Below are positions 25,450-33,706 of a stretch of DNA of 64,000 bases, piece by piece; the stretch's first letter is position 1; each line of letters begins with the position of its first letter. The notes beneath the pieces were generated by a model. The model saw only the letters and a program-made list of their open reading frames with translations. It had not been told where the DNA came from and made no database searches. Source of the stretch: Halorubrum sp. 48-1-W. GTDB lineage: Archaea; Halobacteriota; Halobacteria; Halobacteriales; Haloferacaceae. Location: contig NZ_QMIM01000012.1 of assembly GCF_003287355.1 (NCBI RefSeq), positions 80,418-144,417 on the forward strand, given 5' to 3'. Both the position numbers and the translations under genes were made by a program.

Positions 25450-25515
25450 GTTGTCCTCGGCGGACGGAGCAGTTGTCCTCGGCGGACGGAGCTGTTGTCC
25501 TCGGCGGACGGAGCG
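25450..25515. repeat. Three tandem 22-bp repeats upstream of the M24 peptidase
   Basis: Units 25450-25471, 25472-25493 and 25494-25515, each GTTGTCCTCGGCGGACGGAG plus two variable final bases. They lie in the 384-base divergent region between the peptidase and the TFB gene. Next to them is an AT tract (ACAATATATATTC, about 25569-25581) that can serve as a TATA element. Confidence 0.85.
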
Positions 25516-25710
25516 GTCGGTCTCACCGAGCGGGACGAACCGACCGTGGGAGACGGAACTCGGACGAAAACAATATATATTCGATCCCGACTTCCCGACC
25601 CGGCGATAGGTCATGAAGAACCGTGACGAAATCTCGTCGGTAGATCTCGGGCTACTAGCGACCTATACCGGATCTATCGGCGTATTTCGAATCCTCAGAT
25701 CGTCCCAAAT

Positions 25711-25739
25711 GTTTAAATGTATCGCGCCCTTACCGATAG
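25711..25739 (+). promoter_or_regulatory. TFB promoter: TATA element plus CCCTTACCGATAG element
   Basis: GTTTAAATGT (25711-25720) is a TATA-like tract followed eight bases later by CCCTTACCGATAG (25727-25739), at or just before the expected transcription start. The second TFB gene has the same arrangement (57449-57476) with a single mismatch in the 13-mer, although the surrounding sequence differs. Confidence 0.6.
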
Positions 25740-25803
25740 GTGAGGAAAGCCGAAAGCAGACTCATCTTTCGGTCCCGCGGTCGGTCCCCCCCAAACCAAC
25801 ACA

Positions 25804-26778
25804 ATGAGCGACAACGTTCGAACCTACACGACGGAACACGCCGACGACGAACGAGAGAGCGAGTCGGCGGCGGACGAGGAACTACGCTGCCCCGAGTGCG
25901 ACGGCCAACTCGCTACCGACACCGAACACGGCGAGACGGTGTGTGCTGACTGCGGGCTCGTCGTCGAGGAGGACGAGATCGACCGCGGGCCGGAGTGGCG
26001 CGCGTTCGACTCCCGCGAGAAGGACCAGAAGTCCCGCGTGGGCGCGCCCACGACGAACATGATGCACGACAAGGGGCTGTCGACCAACATCGGCTGGCAG
26101 GACAAGGACGCGTACGGCAAGTCCCTCTCGAGCCGCCAGCGCGAGAAGATGCAGCGACTCCGCACCTGGAACGAGCGGTTCCGGACGCGCGACTCGAAGG
26201 AGCGCAACCTGAAGCAGGCGCTCGGCGAGATCGATCGGATGGCCTCGGCGCTCGGACTCCCGGACAACGTCCGCGAGACCGCCTCCGTCATCTACCGCCG
26301 CGCGCTCGACGAGGACCTGCTTCCCGGCAGGTCCATCGAGGGCGTCGCGACCGCCTCGCTGTACGCCGCTGCCCGGCAGGCCGGGACTCCCCGGAGCCTC
26401 GAGGAGATCGCGGGCGTCTCTCGTGTGGAAAAAGACGAGATCGCCCGGACGTACCGCTACGTCGTCCGTGAACTCAAACTGGAGATCCGACCGGCCGACC
26501 CGGGGAGTTACGTGCCGCGGTTCGCCTCCGATCTCGGTCTCTCGGACGAGTCGGAGCGTCGTGCCCGACGGCTCCTCGACACCGCGAAATCCCAGGGGAT
26601 CCACAGCGGGAAGTCGCCGGTCGGGCTCGCGGCTGCCGCCGTCTATGCCGCCGCCCTCCTCACCAACGAGAAGGTGACCCAGAGCGAGGTGAGCGAGGTC
26701 GCGAACATCTCCGAGGTCACCATCCGCAACCGCTACCACGAACTGCTCGAGGCCGAGGACAGCATCGCCGTCAACTAG
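25804..26778 (+). CDS. tfb: Transcription initiation factor B (TFB)
   Basis: 324 residues. The N-terminal zinc ribbon has Cys at 29, 32, 47 and 50 (CPEC ... CADC) and recruits RNA polymerase; the B-reader segment RGPEWRAFDSREKDQKSRVG follows, then two cyclin repeats (SALGLPDNVRETASVIYRRA; DLGLSDESERRARRLLD) ending with the helix-turn-helix TQSEVSEVANISEVTIRNRY that reads the BRE element. It is a complete general factor that joins TBP at promoters. A second, closely similar TFB lies at 57539; Halobacteria use several TFB paralogues for promoter selection. Leader of about 60 bases. Confidence 0.97.
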   Translation: MSDNVRTYTTEHADDERESESAADEELRCPECDGQLATDTEHGETVCADCGLVVEEDEIDRGPEWRAFDSREKDQKSRVGAPTTNMMHDKGLSTNIGWQDKDAYGKSLSSRQREKMQRLRTWNERFRTRDSKERNLKQALGEIDRMASALGLPDNVRETASVIYRRALDEDLLPGRSIEGVATASLYAAARQAGTPRSLEEIAGVSRVEKDEIARTYRYVVRELKLEIRPADPGSYVPRFASDLGLSDESERRARRLLDTAKSQGIHSGKSPVGLAAAAVYAAALLTNEKVTQSEVSEVANISEVTIRNRYHELLEAEDSIAVN

Positions 26779-26897
26779 TCGGCTCGACGCCGACGAGGCC
26801 GTCATATCCGGAGGGCCGACCACGGTGGCGAACGGACTCGACGGACGCGTCGGGCGCGTCCCGAACACACAAATCGTGTCGAGCCGAGAGGGTCGGT

Positions 26898-27395
26898 ATG
26901 GAGACGACCCGTCACTTCACGGCGACCACCTACGTCGTCAACGACGGCGCGACGGCGCTTCACAAGCACGACCGGTTGGGGATCCACCTCCCGCCGGGCG
27001 GACACGTCGAGCGCGACGAGCTGCCGCACGAGGCGGCGATACGGGAGGTTCGCGAGGAGATCGGACTCGAGGCCGAGCTCGTCGCCGACCGCGCCGACGT
27101 CGAGACGCCGAACGGTCGGCCGTTGCCGGAGCCGGCTCACCAGCTACTCTACGACATCGACGTCCATCCCGACGGGTCAGTGAGCCACCAGCACATCGAT
27201 CACCTCTATTACGCGCGGGTTCCCTCCCGCCGGATCGATCCGAACGGGGACGGCGAGGCCGACGCCGAGGCGTGGTCGTGGTACACCCCCGAAGAGCTAC
27301 GGGCGGGCGGCTTCGACGCGGACGTGATCGCGCTGGGTAGTGAGGCGATAGCGACGGTGGACGACACGGCCGGATCCGGCCGATCCGGCGTCTGA
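26898..27395 (+). CDS. Nudix hydrolase
   Basis: 165 residues. The Nudix box G-x5-E-x7-REVxEEIGL spans residues 35-57 (GGHVERDELPHEAAIREVRE then EIGL), giving the metal-binding glutamates. The fold hydrolyses nucleoside diphosphates linked to another group; the substrate is not predictable. The opening TTRHFTATTYVVNDGATALHKH and the histidines at HQHIDHLYYA match a common haloarchaeal subgroup. No operon partner: 119 bases after TFB and 45 before the next gene. Confidence 0.92.
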   Translation: METTRHFTATTYVVNDGATALHKHDRLGIHLPPGGHVERDELPHEAAIREVREEIGLEAELVADRADVETPNGRPLPEPAHQLLYDIDVHPDGSVSHQHIDHLYYARVPSRRIDPNGDGEADAEAWSWYTPEELRAGGFDADVIALGSEAIATVDDTAGSGRSGV

Positions 27396-27439
27396 CGGTC
27401 CGGAAAGTATTTGGGTCGGTGTCGGGGAATACCGGTAAG

Positions 27440-29773
27440 ATGGACGCACAGCGAAGGGAGGAGATCACCGGGTGGGACACACGGGAGTTCGAGGGGGGCT
27501 TCGACGGGCTCCGCCGGTTCGCGGACCGTGGCTTCTCGGGCGCGGCGACCGACGGTACCGGGTGGTTGTTCATGCTCGAGGGTCGCGTCGTCGGGACCGT
27601 CGACGCGACCCTCGACGCGTTCGTGGACGCCGCCGGAACGATATACCAGGCGCCCCACGAGGCGCTTCCGGTGCTTTTCGCGATGCAGGAACGGGGAGGC
27701 GAACAGCGGGCACGGTACTACACGAAGGACACGCCGCTCTCGGAGGCCGACGACAAACTCTCACAGGGTGGGTTCACCGGCTACGTCGAACTCGCCGAGA
27801 ACGTGCTCTCCGGCGACTACTACGTCGCCTACACCGCCGGTGAGTCGATGGCGGCCGCGTTCGTCGGGAACTCGCGGCGGCTCGAGACCGGCGAGGACGC
27901 CTTCGCGCTGGCGAACGACGAGGTCGGGATCTACACCGTCTACGAGGTCGACCTCGACGTCAGGGAGATCCCGGAGGCCGCGGGCGCCGCCGGGAGTAAC
28001 GCGGAGAGCGAGGTGGACCGATCCGACGACACCGGGTCCGCCGTCGGCGGCGTTGGCACGGACGGAGTCGAAGCGGAAGGGGAGACTGTAGACGGCGAGG
28101 AAGCAGTGACGGTAGACGACGAGGAAGCAGTGACGGTAGACGACGAGGAAGCAGTGACGGTAGACGACGCGAAAGCAGTGACGGTAGACGAGGAAGGAGA
28201 CACTGTAGACGACGAGGAAGGGGAGACTGTAGACGAGGAAGGAGACACTGTAGACGACGAGAGCGAAGGGACGGATCGGGAGGGGCGGTCCCGCCCGGCA
28301 GTCGGATCGGACGACACCGAAACTGGGAGGAGCGACGCTGTGGCGGCGGAGCGAAACGCCGCGACAGCGGAGCGAAACGCCACGGGACAGCCGACCGCCC
28401 AGGAGTCGGGAACGCGAACCGACAGCCGGACCGGGACGTCGGCCGGGTCGGACAGGCCGTCGGCCGGGTCGGACGGCGCCTCCGAGGACGTCTTCTCGGA
28501 GGAGGCGCAGTGGCGCGAGACGAAGTCGATCCCCGCGCTCGACCCGTCCGAGACCAGCGAGCGCGGCGAGAACCCGTCGTCGGGGCGTGCGAATCGGCGA
28601 CAGGGGACCGCCACGGGACGGACCGGTAGGTCGCCCGGAGCCTCGAGCCCGTCACGAACCGACGGGGCCGTATCCGAGGGATCGACGTCCGGGGAGAGTT
28701 CCGCCGGAGGATCGTCGCCGAGCCCGCGCTCGACGGAGCGGGCCGGCTCGGGGCGGGCCGCCGTCTCGGGACGGACTCCGGACGGGGTTCGCGAACGGAT
28801 CGAGGAGCTCGAGTCGGCGCTCACGACGGCCGAGGACGCCCGCGAGGAGGTGGCGGCCGAGCGCGACAGACTCGAGGCCCAACGCGACGAACTCCGCGAA
28901 GAACTGGACGGGGTGACGACCGAGCGTGACGAGATTGAAGCGGAGCGGGACCGCCTCGAGGGGGAACTCGAACGGCTCCGTTCGGAGGCCGATCGCCTCC
29001 GCGAACAGCTCGATCGGGCGGAGTCACGTCTCCCGGACGGCGACCGGAGCCTGCCACCTGTCGAGGCGCGCGCCGGGACCAACCTGTTCATCAGATACGA
29101 TTCGAAGGGCGGCGCGACGCTCGAGGACGCCCACGACGGGGCAGTCGACCGCGAGGAGCTCCGGCAGAACCTCCGGATCGAACACCACACGAGCTTCGAG
29201 ACCGAGGGACTGCTCGTCGACGGCGAGCCGTTCGAGTCGTTCCTCCGGGGGACGATGGAGTACGGGTTCACCCGATGGCTCGTCGAGGAACTCCCCTTCG
29301 AGATCGGCGAGACGGGCAACGGGAGCGCGCTACGCGAACTCTACGACGCGCTTCCCGAGATCGACCGCGCCGAGATCGGCGGCAGTGTCTCCGTCGTGAT
29401 CCGGGAGAACGGCGAGGAGACCCGCGAGCAGCGCGAGTTCGACCTGGTGTTGCGCGACCGGATGGGCAACCCGCTCTTCGTCGCCGAGCTCAACGACTCG
29501 CGCGCGCCGACTGCGGGCGCGACCCTGGAGTCGCTCGTCGCGAACGGCGGCGTGATCGCGGAGTCGAACGAGGGGTTCGCCGCGGCGTTCGCGGTGACGG
29601 CGAGCTTCTTCGAGCCCGACGCGTTGGAGGCCGCGAGCGACGCGGTCGGCGGGGGGCTGTTCAGCCGCTCCAAGCGGAAGAGCTTCGTGAAGCTCTCGCG
29701 CAAGCGTGGGTACCACCTGTGTCTCGTGGAGTCACGCGAGGGCGGGTTCCACCTCACGGTCCCGGACCTGTAG
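27440..29773 (+). CDS. Large conserved haloarchaeal protein with acidic repeat linker and coiled coil
   Basis: 777 residues. Residues 1-185 form a conserved domain seen in haloarchaeal proteins of unknown function (FDGLRRFADRGFSGAATDGT, LPVLFAMQERGGEQRARYY, GYVELAENVLSGDYYVAY). Residues about 215-275 are acidic VDDEEAVT-type repeats encoded by 24-bp DNA repeats. A long Ser/Gly/Thr-rich linker follows, then a charged coiled coil at about 450-535 (RIEELESALTTAEDAREEV onward) and a C-terminal domain of about 230 residues containing RKRGYHLCLVESREGGFHLTV. No signal peptide or membrane segment, so it is probably cytoplasmic. The domain order suggests a scaffold or chromosome/regulatory factor, but I assign no function. 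Confidence 0.75.
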   Translation: MDAQRREEITGWDTREFEGGFDGLRRFADRGFSGAATDGTGWLFMLEGRVVGTVDATLDAFVDAAGTIYQAPHEALPVLFAMQERGGEQRARYYTKDTPLSEADDKLSQGGFTGYVELAENVLSGDYYVAYTAGESMAAAFVGNSRRLETGEDAFALANDEVGIYTVYEVDLDVREIPEAAGAAGSNAESEVDRSDDTGSAVGGVGTDGVEAEGETVDGEEAVTVDDEEAVTVDDEEAVTVDDAKAVTVDEEGDTVDDEEGETVDEEGDTVDDESEGTDREGRSRPAVGSDDTETGRSDAVAAERNAATAERNATGQPTAQESGTRTDSRTGTSAGSDRPSAGSDGASEDVFSEEAQWRETKSIPALDPSETSERGENPSSGRANRRQGTATGRTGRSPGASSPSRTDGAVSEGSTSGESSAGGSSPSPRSTERAGSGRAAVSGRTPDGVRERIEELESALTTAEDAREEVAAERDRLEAQRDELREELDGVTTERDEIEAERDRLEGELERLRSEADRLREQLDRAESRLPDGDRSLPPVEARAGTNLFIRYDSKGGATLEDAHDGAVDREELRQNLRIEHHTSFETEGLLVDGEPFESFLRGTMEYGFTRWLVEELPFEIGETGNGSALRELYDALPEIDRAEIGGSVSVVIRENGEETREQREFDLVLRDRMGNPLFVAELNDSRAPTAGATLESLVANGGVIAESNEGFAAAFAVTASFFEPDALEAASDAVGGGLFSRSKRKSFVKLSRKRGYHLCLVESREGGFHLTVPDL
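28082..28257 (+). repeat. In-frame 21-24-bp tandem repeats coding an acidic linker
   Basis: Four near-identical 24-bp units (GTAGACGACGAGGAAGCAGT...) encode VDDEEAVT, followed by 21-24-bp variants encoding VDEEGDT and VDDEEGET. Because the units are multiples of three bases the frame is kept. Copy number may vary between strains. Confidence 0.88.
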
Positions 29774-29886
29774 TAGAGACGGGTCTCGTCGGCGGGAAAA
29801 CGGTCGGTCGTCGGTGAAGTCGACAGGTCGGGCGGGCGCCGCGTCGAACCGGATCCGAACTCCTCGGGCAACTCCGAGTTCCGCGA

Positions 29887-30192
29887 TCAGTTCTCGACTT
29901 CGGCGGCGTCGTCGATCCGCATCGAGCCGAGCTTCTGGACCGTGTGATCGAGCTTCTCGTCGAGTTCGTCGACGAACTCGTGGGTGCGCTCCGTCGTTAT
30001 CGCGCCCTGACTGGAGGGTTCGATGAGGTTCTCCTCCTCGAGGACGCGAAGCGAATACCGAACCTTGTGGTGGGGGTAGCCCGTCTCGTTGGACATCTTC
30101 ACGATCCCGATCGGTTCGTTCTCGATGACCATCCGCAACACCTGCAGGTGCCGCTCCAGCATATCTACCTCTTTCTCGAGTCGATCTATCAT
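29887..30192 (-). CDS. Small winged-helix transcriptional regulator
   Basis: 101 residues: an N-terminal helix (IDRLEKEVDMLERHLQVLRMVIENEPIGI), a winged HTH (KMSNETGYPHHKVRYSLRVLEEENLIEPSSQGAITTE), and a C-terminal helical coiled segment suited to dimerisation. This small family is conserved in Halobacteria. The start at 30192 is chosen over 30273 because the TTTTAAAA element at 30219-30226 lies 27-34 bases upstream, giving a near-leaderless message. Targets unknown. Confidence 0.82.
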   Translation of the reverse strand: MIDRLEKEVDMLERHLQVLRMVIENEPIGIVKMSNETGYPHHKVRYSLRVLEEENLIEPSSQGAITTERTHEFVDELDEKLDHTVQKLGSMRIDDAAEVEN

Positions 30193-30218
30193 GCCATATG
30201 TTAACTCGTCATGCCCCC

Positions 30219-30226
30219 TTTTAAAA
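30219..30226 (-). promoter_or_regulatory. TATA element TTTTAAAA for the small regulator
   Basis: TTTTAAAA lies about 30 bases before the start at 30192. It decides that start, since the alternative at 30273 would be upstream of the element. Confidence 0.55.
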
Positions 30227-30384
30227 GTTGTTGTCGAGCTGGGGAGGGCGAATTCCGGCCTACGGTTTGACATGGGAGTAGTTAACGGTTCGGATCACGG
30301 AGGCGACAGCCGACGTCCTCACGTACGTTTTATCCGGGCGTTCGAGATCAGATCGTCACCAGCAGGGGGATCGCCGACGCCAGC

Positions 30385-31389
30385 TCACTGCCGTGACGCC
30401 CTCACCGCGTACAGGGATCCGTCTTCGCTCCCGACGTAGACTGCCCCCTCTACCACCGTCGGTGAGGACGAGATCCCGCCGTCGGTCTGGACGGTCCACC
30501 GTTCGGTACCAGCGGCCGCATCCACCGCGTACAGGTTCTCGTCGGCACTTCCGACGTATACGGTATCACGGACCACCGCAGGCGACGAGTGGATCCAACT
30601 CCCGGCTTCGAAGGTCCAGTGTACGGCACCGTCGTCGGTAGCCACCGCAGACAGGCGGCCGCCATCGTCCCCGACGTATACGGTGCCCGTTCCTATGGCT
30701 GGCGATGAATCGACCGCATCCCCGGTTTCGAAGCGCCACTGCTCGGTACCGATGGTTGCGTACACCGCGTATAGATACGACGTTCCGGTAGGTGAGTTGG
30801 TTCCGACGTAGACAGTCCCGTCAGCCACCGTCGGGGAGGCGACGTAGCCACCAGTTTCGAAGGCCCACCGCTCGTCACCAGTAGTAGCGTGTACCGCGTA
30901 CAAGTTTTCGTCCCAGCTCCCGACGTAGACCGTCCCGTCCGTGACCACCGGCGAAGCTGAGATCTCTCCCCCGGTCTCGAACGTCCACGTCTCGGCCCCG
31001 GTAGCCGCATCCACTGCGTACAAATGTTCGTCCCAGCTCCCGATATAGACCGTCCCGTCTACCATCGCCGGCGAGGAATCGATCCGGGACCCCGTCTCGA
31101 AGTTCCACCGCTCGGTGCCAGTGCTCGCGTCTACCGCATACAGGCTCGCGTCGACGCTCCCGACGTAGACCGTCCCGTCTCGCACGGTTGGCGAACTCAC
31201 CACTGGGGCGTCAGTTTCGAAACGCCACAGTGGCGCGCCGGTGGTCGTGTCTATCGCGTACAGGAATCCATCGTCACTTCCAACGTAGACGGTCTCGTTC
31301 ACCACCGTCGGCGAGGAAGCGATCGAGCTTCCGGTTTCGAAGGTCCAAAGCAGCTCCCCAGCATCCCCCTCAGATTGCTCTCGTTTCAT
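30385..31389 (-). CDS. PQQ-type beta-propeller repeat protein without signal peptide
   Basis: 334 residues made almost entirely of about eight WxFxTG...SSPxVxxGTVYVGSxDxxLYAVDAxTG repeats of 38-40 residues, the blade pattern of PQQ-like/quinoprotein propellers. Tryptophan docking positions are kept but the dehydrogenase active-site residues and calcium site of true PQQ enzymes are absent, so it is a structural propeller. Haloarchaeal propellers of this type normally carry a Tat or lipoprotein signal; none is visible here, whether the start is 31389 or 31437. It may be cytoplasmic, or the 5' end may have been lost. The DNA is somewhat less GC-rich than its surroundings. Confidence 0.78.
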   Translation of the reverse strand: MKREQSEGDAGELLWTFETGSSIASSPTVVNETVYVGSDDGFLYAIDTTTGAPLWRFETDAPVVSSPTVRDGTVYVGSVDASLYAVDASTGTERWNFETGSRIDSSPAMVDGTVYIGSWDEHLYAVDAATGAETWTFETGGEISASPVVTDGTVYVGSWDENLYAVHATTGDERWAFETGGYVASPTVADGTVYVGTNSPTGTSYLYAVYATIGTEQWRFETGDAVDSSPAIGTGTVYVGDDGGRLSAVATDDGAVHWTFEAGSWIHSSPAVVRDTVYVGSADENLYAVDAAAGTERWTVQTDGGISSSPTVVEGAVYVGSEDGSLYAVRASRQ

Positions 31390-31479
31390 GTTCCGATCAC
31401 GTGGATCCAGCGGCGAGGTGAGTTGGTTTCCGACCACGTCCGCCGATGCCGGATCGGCGAGATCCGGGCGTGGCAGACG

Positions 31480-31908
31480 TCACGAGTCATCGTCGTAGCC
31501 CAGCGTCTCTACGGACGGAGGAGTCAACGAGAACGGGACGGTTCGTACGTTCGTAGAGATCTCCGGAGTGTGAGCGTCCACGATCAATCCGAGATCGTCT
31601 AACGTATCGATCACGTTCGAGACTGCCGACCTCGCGTGTGTTTCCTCCGTCGCGTCGATCGAAAGGACGGTCCCATCTCCGGAGACGACAACCGTCGTCG
31701 GGAGATCGTCCGGCTGATACACGACACCGGGAAACGTCGCCTCATCGTACAGACAGTCCGATTCACCCAACGCGATCGCGACGGATTCGAGTGAGAACGC
31801 CTGATCGAACCTGGCATACGCTGTGGCGTCACCCTCGTAGAGATCGACGGGGAGATCGGCCACCTGAGCGCGGATCTCTTCCGGCGGGATCGTGTTCGTC
31901 GACATCAT
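31480..31908 (-). CDS. Single-repeat TATA-binding-protein-like protein (half-TBP)
   Basis: 142 residues. Residues about 26-110 align along their whole length with one TBP repeat: AYARFDQAFSLESVAIAL for the first strand-helix region, then YDEATFPGVVYQPDD for the TBP core YxPEQFPGLVYR, GDGTVLSIDA for the SGK/GA strand, and ARSAVSNVIDTLDDLGLI for the C-terminal helix. Normal archaeal TBPs have two such repeats in about 185 residues; only one is here. The first intercalating Phe (FPG) is kept; the second Phe and the SGK lysine are replaced. The 30-residue tail is unrelated. It might dimerise into a TBP-like saddle or act on TBP/TFB, or be non-DNA-binding. Start may also be 31905. Confidence 0.7.
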   Translation of the reverse strand: MMSTNTIPPEEIRAQVADLPVDLYEGDATAYARFDQAFSLESVAIALGESDCLYDEATFPGVVYQPDDLPTTVVVSGDGTVLSIDATEETHARSAVSNVIDTLDDLGLIVDAHTPEISTNVRTVPFSLTPPSVETLGYDDDS

Positions 31909-31930
31909 CCGTGTGTGCTACCGGTCCAGA

Positions 31931-31947
31931 TTAAACGTTATGATAAC
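31931..31947 (-). promoter_or_regulatory. TATA element with adjoining GTTAT-G-ATAAC inverted repeat
   Basis: TTAAACG (31931-31937, minus-strand CGTTTAA) is about 26 bases before the half-TBP start, indicating a leaderless message. GTTATGATAAC (31937-31947) adjoins it on the upstream side, where BRE and activator sites sit. Confidence 0.45.
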
Positions 31948-32254
31948 CGACACAATTCGAGGTCGAACCATCGAATATGTAAGAGAAAATGGGATTTCAG
32001 GAATAACGGATATTCAGAGAACGCAAGGGAGACGGGGAAACGAAATCAGCGATACGCACGGGTACGGCACGTTTCGAGTGGCGTCCACGCGTCGATGCTC
32101 GTTTTGTTGATCGATCGGAAGACCGCTCCGCCAGTGAGATGGCACGAACGACGATATCTGCCGACAGTGCGTACGGGATCCATACACGTTCGTGCCGTGA
32201 TCGCGACGACGGACCGTAATCGGTTTTACCCCCCGGTTGGAAGGGAGGAGCGGT
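31948..32254. other. Intergenic stretch, locally AT-rich, no gene recognised
   Basis: About 300 bases between the half-TBP promoter and purA. The left half is clearly less GC-rich than the rest of the window and contains a short open frame from 31939 (MITDTIRGRTIEYVRENG...) that resembles nothing I know. The right end (GGTTTTACC, about 32221-32229) is a fair TATA element for purA. It may be decayed accessory DNA. Confidence 0.4.
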
Positions 32255-33616
32255 ATGACAGTCACCATCGTCGGCTCCCAACTCGGGGACGAGGGCAAGG
32301 GCGCACTCGTCGACCGGTGGGGAGGGGACGCGGACGTCGTAGTCCGTTATCAGGGCGGCGACAACGCCGGCCACACCGTCGTCGAAGGCGGCGAGGAGTA
32401 CAAGCTATCGCTGGTACCGAGCGGCGCCGTTCGGGGCACGGTCGGCGTGTTGGGCAACGGTTGCGTGGTCAACCCGCGAACGCTCTTCTCGGAGATCGAC
32501 GCCCTCCGCGAGCGCGGGCTCGACCCCGACGTCCGGGTCGCGCGCAGGGCGCACGTGATACTCCCGTATCACCGCGTCCTGGACGGGATCGAGGAGGCGG
32601 GGAAGGCCGACGACGACTCCGGCGTCGAGGTCGGCACGACCGGCCGCGGGATCGGCCCCACCTACGAGGACAAGGCGGGCCGCCGGGGGATCCGGATCGG
32701 CGATTTGCTCGACGCCGACGTGCTCCGCGAGCGGCTCGAGTACGCCGTCTCGCACAACCGGGCCGTCGCCGAGGAGGTGTACGGGCTCGACGTCGCGGAC
32801 TCCGAACACGCCGAGGCCTTCGACGTCGACGCGCTCTACGATGAGTTCGGCGAGGTCGGCGAGCGCCTTGCCGGCGACGGGATGACCGTCAACTGTAGTG
32901 ACTTCCTTCACCGCCGTCGGGAGGCGGGCGACAGGATCCTCTTCGAGGGCGCACAGGGGACCTCGATCGACATCGACCACGGCAACTACCCCTTCGTGAC
33001 GTCCTCGAACCCGACCGCCGGCGGCGCGGTCGTCGGCTCCGGGCTCGGGGTCACGACCGTCGGCGCGGGCGAAGTCGTCGGGATCGTGAAGGCGTACCTC
33101 TCGCGGGTCGGCGCGGGACCGCTACCGACGGAGCTGGACGGCGACGACCGCGAGGAGTCGCTCGCCGACGAGATCCGCGAGAAGGGCGGGGAGTTCGGGA
33201 CTGTCACCGGACGGCCGCGCCGGATCGGCTGGCTCGACCTCCCGATGCTCCGCCACGCCTCGCGCGTCTCCGGGTTCACGGGTGTCGCGATCAACCACGT
33301 CGACGTGCTCGCCGACCTCGAGGAACTCCAGGTGTGTGTGGGTTACGAGCTCGACGGTGAGCAGTTCGACACGGTCCCGACGACCACCCAACGGTGGGAG
33401 CGGTGTGAGCCCGTCTACCGCGAGTTCGACACCTGGTCCGCGGTCGACTGGGACGCGGTCGCCGAGGAGGGCTACGGGGCGCTCCCCGAGGAGACGCGGG
33501 CCTACGTGGAGTTCGTCGCCGACGAGATGGACGCCGCGGTGTACGCGATCGGCGTCGGCCCGGACCGCGAGGAGACGATCGAGCTTTCGAACCCGTTCGA
33601 AGCGGCCGATACGTGA
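32255..33616 (+). CDS. purA: Adenylosuccinate synthase
   Basis: 453 residues. The GTP-binding start GSQLGDEGKG (residues 7-16), GGDNAGHTV with the catalytic histidine at 40, GTTGRGIGPTYEDKAGRRGIRIGDLL, FEGAQGTSIDIDHGNYPFVTSSN and VTGRPRRIGWLD are all present. It joins IMP and aspartate with GTP in the first step from IMP to AMP. The start at 32255 is set by the conserved MTVTIVGSQLGDEGKG; an upstream in-frame ATG adds six residues. Complete length for the family. Confidence 0.97.
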   Translation: MTVTIVGSQLGDEGKGALVDRWGGDADVVVRYQGGDNAGHTVVEGGEEYKLSLVPSGAVRGTVGVLGNGCVVNPRTLFSEIDALRERGLDPDVRVARRAHVILPYHRVLDGIEEAGKADDDSGVEVGTTGRGIGPTYEDKAGRRGIRIGDLLDADVLRERLEYAVSHNRAVAEEVYGLDVADSEHAEAFDVDALYDEFGEVGERLAGDGMTVNCSDFLHRRREAGDRILFEGAQGTSIDIDHGNYPFVTSSNPTAGGAVVGSGLGVTTVGAGEVVGIVKAYLSRVGAGPLPTELDGDDREESLADEIREKGGEFGTVTGRPRRIGWLDLPMLRHASRVSGFTGVAINHVDVLADLEELQVCVGYELDGEQFDTVPTTTQRWERCEPVYREFDTWSAVDWDAVAEEGYGALPEETRAYVEFVADEMDAAVYAIGVGPDREETIELSNPFEAADT

Positions 33617-33706
33617 ACGCGAGACGGACTCGAACGGTCGAATAAACGAAACACTCGTTTTTCGTTGTTCCACGAAGGTTTTGCCCCGGCGGGGTGGAGT
33701 CCGGGC

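Noticed and set aside
25684..25695. TTTCGAATCC resembling a tRNA T-loop
   Set aside because: No acceptor or anticodon stems can be formed around it; it lies in the TFB upstream region.
31939..32110. Short plus-strand frame in the AT-rich gap
   Set aside because: No homology that I recognise and no ribosome-binding or leaderless promoter arrangement; recorded only as unexplained sequence.
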